Positions 54,721-62,376 of a DNA stretch of 64,000 nucleotides are shown here, piece by piece (the first letter of the stretch is position 1; every line of letters starts with the position of its first letter). The stretch spans positions 4,589,186 to 4,653,185 of the forward strand of contig NZ_CP045928.1 of the NCBI RefSeq assembly GCF_009664855.1, in the 5' to 3' direction. Under the pieces are notes generated by a model. The model was not told the origin of the DNA. It made no database searches and saw nothing but the letters and a program-made list of their open reading frames with translations. The stretch comes from Flavobacterium sp. SLB02 (GTDB taxonomy: Bacteria > Bacteroidota > Bacteroidia > Flavobacteriales > Flavobacteriaceae). A program made the translations under genes and the position numbers.

Positions 54721-54872
54721 TCTTTGAGTTATGAGTTATGAATTATGAGTTTTGAGTTTTAGTTTGGTGTAAAAAATCTGAAATCAAAAAACGTAAATCA
54801 ATTATCTGCTTTATTTTAAAATTATGATAATGAGTTGAAATCTGAAATCTGAACTCTGAAATCATAAATCAT

Positions 54873-57548
54873 TTAGTCTGCTATATTAGGGTTTAACCAT
54901 TTCATTGCGTAATCTGTTGGTACATTGCGTCGTTTGGCGTAATCTACTACCTGATCTTCTTTTATTTTTCCGAGTCCGAAGTATTTACTTTTCGGATTCC
55001 CGAAGTAATATCCCGAAACCGAAGATGCCGGCCACATTGCCATACTTTCTGTCAGGGTTACTCCAATTTCATCGGCTACATTCAAGAGTTTCCAGATTGT
55101 TGGTTTCTCTAAATGATCCGGACAAGCCGGATATCCTGGCGCAGGACGAATTCCTTTATAATTTTCTTCGATCAAATCTTCTGTCGAAAGTGATTCTTCA
55201 GCATCATAACCCCAGAAATCCTGACGTACTTTTTCGTGAAGATATTCGGCGAAAGCTTCAGCAAAACGATCGGCCAATGCTTTTACCATAATCGAATTAT
55301 AATCGTCAAGGTCTTTTTCAAATTCGGCTGCCCATTCGTCTACACCAAAACCTGTTGTTACACAAAATGCTCCTATATAATCTGTAATTCCTGAATCTTT
55401 TGGTAAGATAAAATCAGATAAAGCAATATTTGGTGCTCCTTTTGTTTTTTGTGATTGCTGACGAAGCGTTAAGAATTTCTCCAACACTTTTCCGTTTTCA
55501 TCACGTAATTCGATATCGTCATCATCGATCTGGTTCGCTGGGAAAATGCCGTAAATACCTTTTGCTGATAATTTTTTCTCGGCCAAAATCACTTTCAGCA
55601 TTTCCTGAGCATCTGCAAAAACCGAAGTTGCCTGTTCTCCCACAACCTCATCGGTCAAAATCGCCGGATATTTCCCGAACAATTCCCAAGTTCTAAAAAA
55701 TGGTGTCCAGTCGATATACGGAACCAAAACATCCAGTTCTACTTCGATAATTTGTTTTCCAATTACTTTTGGTTTGGTTGGCGTATATTCATCCCAATCC
55801 AATAGTAATTTATTTTTACGTGCTTGTTCTATTGTCAAGAAGTTCTTATCTCTTGAACGATTTAAAAACGTTTCTCTAAAAGCATCATATTCAGCGCGAA
55901 TATCGCTTGCATATATTTTACGGTTATGATCTAAAAGATTTCCTGCAACAGTAACAGCTCTCGAAGCATCGTTTACGTGAATTACAGTTTCTCTATATTG
56001 AGGAGCAATTTTCACGGCCGTATGCGCGCGCGAAGTCGTTGCGCCACCAATCATAATAGGTATTTTAATTCCTTGTTTGTCTAATTCTTTGGCCAGATAC
56101 ACCATTTCGTCAAGCGAAGGTGTGATCAATCCGCTTAAACCAATAATGTCAACATTATGCTCAATCGCCGCAGCAATAATTTTTTCCGGAGGCACCATAA
56201 CACCAAGATCAACAATCTCATAGTTATTACAAGCCAATACCACCGAAACAATGTTTTTACCAATATCGTGAACATCCCCTTTTACGGTTGCCATCAATAT
56301 TTTTCCGTTTCCTTGTTTGTCTCCGGCTTGTTTACTTGCTTCAATATATGGCAATAAATACGCAACGGCTTTTTTCATTACACGTGCCGATTTTACAACC
56401 TGAGGCAGGAACATTTTTCCGCTTCCAAATAAATCTCCAACAACGTTCATTCCTGTCATCAAATTGATTTCGATAACTTCAATAGGTTTTGTTGCTGCCA
56501 AACGTGCTTCTTCAACATCTTCTTCAATAAAAGCGTCAACTCCTTTTACCAATGAATGCGTAATACGCTCCTGAACCGTTCCTAAACGCCATTCCTGAAT
56601 CGCTTTTTCATCTGATTTTACTTCACCCTTTACGTTTTCGGCGAAATCCAATAGTCGTTCAGTTGCATCGTCACGTCTGTTCAAGATTACATCTTCAACA
56701 TGTTCTAATAAATCTTTTGGGATATCATCATAAATCGAAAGCATTTCCGGATTTACGATTCCCATTGTCATTCCGTTCTTGATCGCGTGGTATAAAAACA
56801 CCGAGTGCATCGCTTCACGAACGGTATCGTTTCCTCTAAATGAAAACGAAACGTTACTCACACCACCGCTAATATGTGCGTGTGGTAAATTTTCGCGAAC
56901 CCATTTTGTACCTCTAAAAAAGTCCAAAGCATTCAAGCGATGTTCTTCCATTCCGGTTGCAACGGGAAAAATATTTAAATCGAAAATAATATCCTGTGGT
57001 GGAAAACCAACTTTGTTAACCAAAATATCATACGAACGCTGACAAATCTCAACTCTTCGGTCAAAATTATCGGCCTGACCTACTTCGTCAAAAGCCATGA
57101 TAATAGCCGCAGCTCCGTAGCGTTTGATTAATTTAGCGTGATGAATAAAGGCTTCTTCACCTTCTTTCAATGAAATCGAGTTTACAACGCTTTTTCCTTG
57201 TACTACTTTTAGACCTGCTTCAATGATTTCCCATTTCGAACTGTCGATCATAATCGGCACTCTCGAAATATCGGGTTCTGATGCAATTAAATTCAAAAAT
57301 TTAGTCATTGCCTGAACACCATCAAGCATCCCTTCATCCATATTAATATCGATGATTTGAGCTCCTCCTTCTACTTGTTGTCTTGCAATATCAAGTGCCT
57401 CGTCATACTTCTCTTCCTTGATCAGGCGAAGGAATTTTCTTGAACCTGTTACGTTTGTACGTTCCCCAATGTTTACAAAAACACTCGTAGGCGTAATAAT
57501 CAACGGTTCTAATCCTGCTAATACAAGGTCTCTTCTATTTTCTGCCAT
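54873..57548 (-). CDS. metH: Methionine synthase, folate/B12/activation part (MetH C-terminal)
   Basis: 891 residues. Pterin-binding domain (about 12-285; VNIGERTNVTGSRKF), cap and B12-binding domain with DVHDIGKNIVSV near 424 (the His that coordinates cobalamin), and the SAM-dependent activation domain at the end (about 600-885; VTLTESMAMWPASSVSGYYF). It lacks the homocysteine-binding N-terminal domain, which is a separate gene at 58322-59326. Together they make the B12-dependent enzyme. Both genes end and start at domain borders, so the split is a real two-subunit form and not a frameshift. Confidence 0.95.
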   Translation of the reverse strand: MAENRRDLVLAGLEPLIITPTSVFVNIGERTNVTGSRKFLRLIKEEKYDEALDIARQQVEGGAQIIDINMDEGMLDGVQAMTKFLNLIASEPDISRVPIMIDSSKWEIIEAGLKVVQGKSVVNSISLKEGEEAFIHHAKLIKRYGAAAIIMAFDEVGQADNFDRRVEICQRSYDILVNKVGFPPQDIIFDLNIFPVATGMEEHRLNALDFFRGTKWVRENLPHAHISGGVSNVSFSFRGNDTVREAMHSVFLYHAIKNGMTMGIVNPEMLSIYDDIPKDLLEHVEDVILNRRDDATERLLDFAENVKGEVKSDEKAIQEWRLGTVQERITHSLVKGVDAFIEEDVEEARLAATKPIEVIEINLMTGMNVVGDLFGSGKMFLPQVVKSARVMKKAVAYLLPYIEASKQAGDKQGNGKILMATVKGDVHDIGKNIVSVVLACNNYEIVDLGVMVPPEKIIAAAIEHNVDIIGLSGLITPSLDEMVYLAKELDKQGIKIPIMIGGATTSRAHTAVKIAPQYRETVIHVNDASRAVTVAGNLLDHNRKIYASDIRAEYDAFRETFLNRSRDKNFLTIEQARKNKLLLDWDEYTPTKPKVIGKQIIEVELDVLVPYIDWTPFFRTWELFGKYPAILTDEVVGEQATSVFADAQEMLKVILAEKKLSAKGIYGIFPANQIDDDDIELRDENGKVLEKFLTLRQQSQKTKGAPNIALSDFILPKDSGITDYIGAFCVTTGFGVDEWAAEFEKDLDDYNSIMVKALADRFAEAFAEYLHEKVRQDFWGYDAEESLSTEDLIEENYKGIRPAPGYPACPDHLEKPTIWKLLNVADEIGVTLTESMAMWPASSVSGYYFGNPKSKYFGLGKIKEDQVVDYAKRRNVPTDYAMKWLNPNIAD

Positions 57549-57628
57549 TTTTTCTAAGTTACTGAGTTCCTAAGTTGCTTAGGTTCTGAGTTTTTATTCT
57601 ATATTTTTATTCAACGTCTTGCTTGTCT

Positions 57629-57652
57629 TTGCGAGGAACGAAGCAATCTCAT
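57629..57652 (+). repeat. Dispersed repeat TTGCGAGGAACGAAGCAATC, copy
   Basis: TTTGCGAGGAACGAAGCAAT then CTCA; same word as 18550-18574 and the inverted pair at 53681-53762. It lies between metH2 and the inserted ORF. Confidence 0.85.
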
Positions 57653-57672
57653 TCTACTTTTCAATGTCTTAT

Positions 57673-57772
57673 TTTGGGCGTGTTTCGCCGCGGCGAACCG
57701 GGCTATCCGCTATTAGTGCTCGCACTTCCTTCGTCAGGCTGTGGGGTAGCCGCTTCTATACCTCACGCGACA
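57673..57772 (+). repeat. GC-rich structured intergenic repeat
   Basis: TTTGGGCGTGTTTCGCCGCG at the left; GGGCTATCCGCT, a CACTTCCTTCGTCAGGCTGT centre, GGGTAGCCGCTTCTATACCT and CACGCGACACTCGG to the right. The central arms can pair with each other. It is clearly richer in GC than the genes, and shares the TATCCGCT/CCGCTTCTATnCCT landmark logic with the other repeat family. Confidence 0.65.
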
Positions 57773-57790
57773 CTCGGTTTTATATTTTAA

Positions 57791-58303
57791 TTATTCATAT
57801 CGATAATCAGATTCTGACAATTCTATAATTTCTTTTTTCTTATATAAAATTTCACGAATCATATCGCACAAGTCTAAAAAAGGTTTTGCTCTTTTGTCAT
57901 TTGCATCATTTGTTGCACCATTATCGTAACTGACATATTTCTTTTTCCCATTCGCAAAAACTACTACACTCATATTAAAACTTGGTATTGTCCCCTTTAT
58001 ATTTTCCTTTCCTTTTGGCTCGAATGCAATAGGCATTTGGAAAAATTTGATTTTGACAATAAATGAGTATATTTTTTCTATTTCTGCTTTCGTTAAATCT
58101 ACTTTTATTGTCTTTTCCTCATTTAAATATTTCCTATAAAAACTTTTATATTGAGAATTATAACCATCATTTCCTCCATCATGAATTGTAAAATAAAAAT
58201 CCGTAGGTATTTCTTGTTTCACTACTACTGAATCTTTTTTATCTCCAAATCCAAACAAACCAAAAATTATAAATACAGCAAATATTATCCTCAATAGCTT
58301 CAT
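57791..58303 (-). CDS. Unknown secreted protein inserted within the metH operon
   Basis: 170 residues, not recognised. N-terminal signal (MKLLRIIFAVFIIFGLFGFG), no lipobox cysteine. The mature part has a FYFTIHDGGNDGYNSQYKSF motif, LTKAEIEKIYSFIVKIKFFQ helix, and SFNMSVVVFANGKKKYVSYD strands, ending with a charged tail. No catalytic signature. It sits 18 bases after the stop of metH1 and 242 bases before metH2, inside what is normally an uninterrupted pair, with a GC-rich repeat just beyond its 3' end. That placement suggests later insertion. Confidence 0.7.
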   Translation of the reverse strand: MKLLRIIFAVFIIFGLFGFGDKKDSVVVKQEIPTDFYFTIHDGGNDGYNSQYKSFYRKYLNEEKTIKVDLTKAEIEKIYSFIVKIKFFQMPIAFEPKGKENIKGTIPSFNMSVVVFANGKKKYVSYDNGATNDANDKRAKPFLDLCDMIREILYKKKEIIELSESDYRYE

Positions 58304-58321
58304 TCTTAAAGATTGTTTTTT

Positions 58322-59326
58322 TTAAGAAAATATAGGTGCCACTCTAGGTTTATAATCTTTCGCAACCTCAGCAATTAATCGAATATGATCCGGAGTTGTT
58401 CCGCAACAACCACCAATTATGTTGATTAAATTATCGTCTAAATATTCTTTAATGAATGCCTGAGTTTGTTCCGGAGTTTCATCGTATTGTCCAAACGCAT
58501 TTGGTAAACCTGCATTTGGATGTGCCGAAACATTAAAACTAGTATGTTGTGCCAATGTTTTAAGATATGGTTTCAACAAATCGGCTCCAAGAGCACAATT
58601 GAAACCAACACTCAATAACGGAATATGCGATACTGAAATAAGGAAAGCTTCAACCGTTTGTCCCGAAAGTGTTCTTCCTGAAGCATCGGTAATCGTTCCT
58701 GAAACCATGATTGGAATATCAATATTACGCTCGTCTTTTACTTCTTCGATCGCGAAAAGTGCTGCTTTGGCATTTAAAGTATCAAAGATGGTTTCTACCA
58801 AAAGTAAATCGCATCCGCCATCCATTAAGGCCTCTACTTGTTGTTTGTAGGCAATTCGTAAATCATCAAACGTTACGGCTCTGTAACCCGGATCGTTTAC
58901 GTCTGGTGACATACTTGCGGTTCTGTTTGTTGGCCCAATCGAACCGGCTACAAAACGTGGTTTGTCCGGATTTTTGGCTGTAAATTCATCGGCTACTTCT
59001 CGGGCCAGTTTAGCCGATTTGTAGTTTAATTCATAAACCAAATCTTCCAGGAAATAGTCGGCCATACCAATCGTAGTTCCTGAAAAAGTATTGGTTTCTA
59101 CGATGTCTGCACCCGCTTCATAGTAAGCGGCGTGGACATCGCGGATCGCTTGTGGTTGTGTTATGGATAGTAAATCGTTGTTTCCTTTTAACGGATGCGG
59201 AAAATCCTTGAAACGCTCTCCACGAAAATCTTCTTCGGAGAAATTATAGCGTTGCAGCATAGTTCCCATTGCTCCATCAAGGATTAGGATATTTTTTTTT
59301 ATTGCTTCCTGAATTGTTATTGCCAT
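58322..59326 (-). CDS. metH: Homocysteine S-methyltransferase part (MetH N-terminal)
   Basis: 334 residues. Zn-binding homocysteine methyltransferase domain: ILDGAMGTMLQRYNFSEEDF (about 16), ETNTFSGTTIGMADY, GPTNRTASMSPDV (about 134) and the zinc cysteines in NCALGADLLKP (about 244) and GGCCGTTPDHI (about 311). It supplies the homocysteine half of B12-dependent methionine synthase; the folate/B12 half is encoded at 54873-57548. First gene after the SAM-I riboswitch, with a 390-base leader between. Confidence 0.94.
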   Translation of the reverse strand: MAITIQEAIKKNILILDGAMGTMLQRYNFSEEDFRGERFKDFPHPLKGNNDLLSITQPQAIRDVHAAYYEAGADIVETNTFSGTTIGMADYFLEDLVYELNYKSAKLAREVADEFTAKNPDKPRFVAGSIGPTNRTASMSPDVNDPGYRAVTFDDLRIAYKQQVEALMDGGCDLLLVETIFDTLNAKAALFAIEEVKDERNIDIPIMVSGTITDASGRTLSGQTVEAFLISVSHIPLLSVGFNCALGADLLKPYLKTLAQHTSFNVSAHPNAGLPNAFGQYDETPEQTQAFIKEYLDDNLINIIGGCCGTTPDHIRLIAEVAKDYKPRVAPIFS

Positions 59327-59405
59327 GACTTATTTGTCTTTTAGCTACTAAGACGCTAAGGCGCTAAGATGCTAAGTTTTTTAATTATAATTTCTAACGT
59401 TTATT

Positions 59406-59438
59406 AAACCTGACGGGTTTTAAAAACCCGCCAGGTTT
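59406..59438. repeat. AACCTGACGGGTTTT/AAAACCCGCCAGGTT hairpin
   Basis: Near-perfect 15-16-bp inverted arms (one mismatch) centred at 59422. It lies in the metH leader between the aptamer and the start codon, so a long transcript would fold it. It has no T-run on the minus strand. Confidence 0.65.
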
Positions 59439-59487
59439 ATCACGAAATTTTGATTCACATTAATTCCAAAAATTCACTATTCATGGC

Positions 59488-59626
59488 CAATTAGCCCCGA
59501 TTACTTCACTTAATTTCTATTTTTCATAGCAGTTCAGTGAACTTCGTTTGAGCCAGTATCCTCGTAGTGAAACAGAGAGAGATATAGGCGAAAGCAGGAA
59601 CGATTGACAGCAAAAATGCGCCAATG
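59488..59626 (-). repeat. About 130-bp structured intergenic repeat, copy B
   Basis: On the minus strand: starts ATTGGCGCATTTTTGCTGTC, then CGTTCCTGCTTTCGCCTATA, GGATACTGGC, a GAAGTTCACTGAACTGC hairpin, and ends ATCGGGGCTAA. Shares ends and landmarks with 39918-40048. It sits between the riboswitch and metH. Confidence 0.65.
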
Positions 59627-59712
59627 ATTCGCTCATGATACCAAAGTGAATTCGGTAAAATTATATTGTAAGTTGTCAGGAAGAGTTTTGAGAAATACTT
59701 TTATGTATTTGT

Positions 59713-59822
59713 GTTATCTATCTTTGATACTAAGAGTAGTATAAAGTAGAATGTAGCACCTTCTTTATGATAAAGGGTTGCTAAGGTTTCATTGGGTCTT
59801 TCCCTCCGCCTTTCGTGATAAC
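59713..59822 (-). promoter_or_regulatory. SAM-I (S-box) riboswitch upstream of split metH
   Basis: Read on the minus strand: P1 arms GTTATC (59817-59822) and GATAAC (59713-59718); then the S-box core ATCACGAAAGGCGGAGGGA, GACCCAATGAAACCTTAGCA then ACC, a P3 stem CTTTAT/ATAAAG, GGTGCTACATTC, and a P4 stem ATACT/AGTAT. The order and conserved words (GGCGGAGGGA, GAAACC, GCAACC, GGTGCTA) are those of the SAM-I class. A near-consensus promoter is just upstream (59846-59876). It should sense S-adenosylmethionine and lower metH-metF expression. No intrinsic terminator is evident after P1. Confidence 0.9.
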
Positions 59823-59845
59823 TTTCAGTAATTTTAAGAACAGTG

Positions 59846-59876
59846 CAAAGTAAAGACATAACCTGAACAATTGCAA
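59846..59876 (-). promoter_or_regulatory. Candidate promoter of the riboswitch-metH transcript
   Basis: On the minus strand TTG (59874-59876), 21 bases and TACTTTG (59846-59852, one base short of TAnnTTTG). It is 24 bases before the aptamer. Confidence 0.45.
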
Positions 59877-59940
59877 GTTTTTTTTAAGTTTCTGAGATTC
59901 TAGAGTACTAAGACACTAAGTTTAATGTTTTGCTTGTATT

Positions 59941-60150
59941 AAAAGCTCTAGAGGAGATTATGTTTATAGCAAAAAACATCATTCTGTAGAAAGCTCCAGC
60001 GGAGCGTAATATTTATAGAAAAAATTATTCACCACAAAATAAAGCTCTAGCGGAGCGATACATTATTGTCGCAATATCAATATGTCACCCCAACGGGGTT
60101 TCTCCTCATAAACATCTTAATTTCTATAAATATAACATTCCTCTGGGATT
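59941..60150. repeat. Cluster of AGCTCnAGCGGAGCG repeats
   Basis: Three direct units (about 59943, 59990, 60041) begin AAGCTCTAG/AAGCTCCAGCGGAGCG and continue with TATTTATAG-like words; an inverted unit (about 60119-60150, AATTTCTATAAATATAACAT then TCCTCTGGGATT) closes the cluster, with CACCCCAACGGGGT between. No ORF. Confidence 0.75.
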
Positions 60151-60961
60151 ACTTATAATAGTTCATTTCAAATTTTTGCACTTCATTTAAATAGAAATAG
60201 TTAGTAATCAATTTTTGTAAAACATCTATTTCTCCTTGAAGTCTTTTTGCTCTTTCACTATTTTTTCCTTTACCATCTATAGAATCATCTTGGTTATAGG
60301 AATTTTGACTCTCTTCGTCTGCAACATATTGAGTTAAAGATTGTATGTATAATTTTTTCTGTTTTTGAAAGTCATACTTCTTATCGTAATATTCTTTCCC
60401 AACCGCTAATTGATAGATAGAATATTCTGCATCTGCATATAGTCTTTTAAATTGATGTGCAAAATAGGTTCCACCATAATTTAAACCTTGGTAAAGCCCA
60501 TTTACAGCATGATACAATTGAATTAGTTTCTCTCTTTCTAATTTATATTTCTGTTCTCCATTTTTTTGTTTGAGATAATAAGCATACACTAAACAAAAAT
60601 CATCTCGACCAACTTCGCTGCCAAATGTAATAGTCTCCTCTTTTCCGTCCTGATTTATATAATTCTCCCATGCTTTACCTGCATATGATTCATTTGGATT
60701 TGAAGGAAATTTTGCTTTGAATACCGGAAATAGTATTTCAATTTTGTTTAATTCGTTTTTAGAAAATACTATCGAATCAATCTCTTCGTCTGCAAAGACA
60801 AGAACCATTTCATCCTGAAGTTTCGGATTATCCTTAATATGAGGCAAGCATTTATTTGCACTGACTTCTTTTGGCTTTACTGTAATAATTTCTTTTTTTG
60901 GTTCTTTACAACTAACTAAGAAACTACAGGAAATCAACCATAAAATTATCTTGTTTTTCAT
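60149..60961 (-). CDS. Lipoprotein of unknown function
   Basis: 270 residues, not recognised. Lipoprotein signal (MKNKIILWLISCSFLVSCKE, Cys about 18). The mature part is helical and charged: LVFADEEIDSIVFSKNELNK, SYAGKAWENYINQDGKEE, and a conserved-looking block of aromatic helices (YLKQKNGEQKYKLEREKLIQ; HQFKRLYADAEYSIYQLAVG). No known motif. It lies upstream of the riboswitch-metH transcript in the same direction; its 3' end overlaps the final repeat unit at 60149. Confidence 0.7.
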   Translation of the reverse strand: MKNKIILWLISCSFLVSCKEPKKEIITVKPKEVSANKCLPHIKDNPKLQDEMVLVFADEEIDSIVFSKNELNKIEILFPVFKAKFPSNPNESYAGKAWENYINQDGKEETITFGSEVGRDDFCLVYAYYLKQKNGEQKYKLEREKLIQLYHAVNGLYQGLNYGGTYFAHQFKRLYADAEYSIYQLAVGKEYYDKKYDFQKQKKLYIQSLTQYVADEESQNSYNQDDSIDGKGKNSERAKRLQGEIDVLQKLITNYFYLNEVQKFEMNYYK

Positions 60962-61054
60962 TTATATCGTTTGATTTTTTAAATTTTTTTTGCTCAATAA
61001 AGATATGAATAACTCTTCCTCATTTTAATTTATAAAAGTCGAATAAATAACAAA

Positions 61055-61083
61055 AAAAGCCCAAACCGTAAATGGTTTGGGCT
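61055..61083 (-). terminator. Terminator after the ferredoxin-NADP reductase gene
   Basis: AGCCCAAACC and GGTTTGGGCT, 10-bp stem and six-base loop, followed on the minus strand by a T-run. Confidence 0.85.
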
Positions 61084-61130
61084 TACTATATAAAAATCTT
61101 AGAAACTTAGCAACTCAGTGTCTTAGCAAC

Positions 61131-62183
61131 TTAAACAATCGCCTTAACAACCGCTTTTGGAGCTTCTTTACGAGTTCCGTCGAAACCGTCTACACCAGAA
61201 ACTGTTGTATATTTAAGGACATATTTTTTACCCGGATTGATAATTCCGTATGCTGCCTGACACATTAAAGTCGCTTCGTGGAATCCGCAAAGGATCAACT
61301 TTAATTTTCCAGGATATGTATTGATGTCTCCAATGGCGAAGATTCCAGGAATATTGGTTTGGTAATCTAATGCATTGTTTACTTTAATAGCATTTTTTTC
61401 GATTTCTAATCCCCAGTCTCCAATTGGTCCTAATTTTGGCGTTAATCCGAAAAGTGGAATAAAGAAATCTGTTTCGATTTTACGGTGTGCTCCGTTTTCT
61501 TCGATATCTAATGACTCCACATGCTCAGCACCGTTGATTCCGATTACTTCTGCAGGAGTAATTAATTTAATTTTTCCGGCTGTTTTTAATTCCTGTACTT
61601 TTTCCACCGAATCAAGCGCTCCTCTAAATTCATTTCTACGGTGAATTAAAGTTACCTCAGAAGCTACATTCGCCAGGAATATACTCCAGTCTAAAGCTGA
61701 ATCTCCTCCTCCGGCAATTACAACTCTTTTGTCTCTGAATTTTTCCGGATTTTTGATGAAGTATTTTACTCCTTTATCTTCATAAAACTCGATATCTTCT
61801 ATAAGTGGTTTACGAGGCTCAAAACTTCCTAAACCTCCAGCAATAGCAATAACCGGTGCGTGAAATTTAGTTCCTTTGTTTGAGGTTACAATAAAACTTC
61901 CGTCTTCTTGTTTGTCGATTGTTTCAGCTCTTTCTCCTAATGTGTAACCTGGCTCAAATTGTTTAATTTGCTCTTGTAGGTTATCAATTAAATCTCCTGC
62001 TAAAACTTCCGGAAAACCAGGAATATCATAAATAGGTTTTTTAGGGTACAATTCTGAAAGCTGTCCTCCTGCTTGTGGTAAAGCATCTAAAATATGACAT
62101 TTTAATTTTAATAATCCTGCCTCGAAAACGGCAAATAAACCTGTTGGTCCTGCTCCAATTATAAGTATATCTGTTTTAATCAT
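61131..62183 (-). CDS. Ferredoxin/flavodoxin-NADP+ reductase, TrxR-like
   Basis: 350 residues from ATG 62183 (MIKTDILIIGAGPTGLFAVF); an in-frame ATG at 62246 would add a 21-residue hydrophobic stretch absent from the family and is rejected. FAD site GAGPTGLFAVFEAGL (about 9-23), NADPH site AGGGDSALDW (about 164) and the C-terminal FAD-closing FAIGDINTYP. No CxxC, so it is a type-2 FNR and not a thioredoxin reductase. It could supply electrons to sulfite reductase, whose siroheme genes are next to it (inference). Confidence 0.9.
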   Translation of the reverse strand: MIKTDILIIGAGPTGLFAVFEAGLLKLKCHILDALPQAGGQLSELYPKKPIYDIPGFPEVLAGDLIDNLQEQIKQFEPGYTLGERAETIDKQEDGSFIVTSNKGTKFHAPVIAIAGGLGSFEPRKPLIEDIEFYEDKGVKYFIKNPEKFRDKRVVIAGGGDSALDWSIFLANVASEVTLIHRRNEFRGALDSVEKVQELKTAGKIKLITPAEVIGINGAEHVESLDIEENGAHRKIETDFFIPLFGLTPKLGPIGDWGLEIEKNAIKVNNALDYQTNIPGIFAIGDINTYPGKLKLILCGFHEATLMCQAAYGIINPGKKYVLKYTTVSGVDGFDGTRKEAPKAVVKAIV

Positions 62184-62322
62184 TATGTTGTTGTTTATAA
62201 TCATTCTTAATAATACAAAGAAACGAATAATATATTCTAATGACAATGATTTTTATCATTGATTTCCCTGCGAAATTTTTTACTCTTTATTTTTTAATGA
62301 GCGGTAATTCGGTCATCTTTTT

Positions 62323-62370
62323 CATCGGGTTAAAACCCGACGCTACAATATGAAACGTTCCTCCGGAACT
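62323..62370 (+). repeat. AACCCGACGCTACAATATG / GTTCCTCCGGAAC repeat, copy 1
   Basis: A CGGGTTAAAACCCG hairpin, GACGCTACAATATG, then GTTCCTCCGGAAC. The second copy (63060-63100) has the same order with few differences. Together they flank the siroheme dehydrogenase gene. Confidence 0.75.
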
Positions 62371-62376
62371 CTTTAG

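Larger units (their letters stand above)
59327..60148. other. 822-base regulatory and repeat region upstream of metH
   Basis: No gene. From right to left (the direction of metH transcription): clustered AGCTCTAGCGGAGCG repeats (59941-60150), short ACTAAGACACTAAG words (about 59893-59925), the promoter and SAM-I aptamer (59713-59876), repeat copy B (59488-59626), an ACCTGACGGGTTTT hairpin (59406-59438) and GCTAAGGCGCTAAG words just before the metH start. Confidence 0.7.

Noticed and set aside
54873..59326. metH broken by a frameshift or insertion (pseudogene)
   Set aside because: Each part begins and ends at a domain border with its own start and stop, and all metal, cobalamin and SAM motifs are intact, so a two-gene enzyme is more likely.
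59941..60150. CRISPR array
   Set aside because: Units are diverged, unequally spaced and one is inverted; no cas genes in the window.
62184..62246. Longer start for the ferredoxin reductase
   Set aside because: The extra 21 residues are hydrophobic and unlike any FNR start; the FAD motif fits the ATG at 62183.
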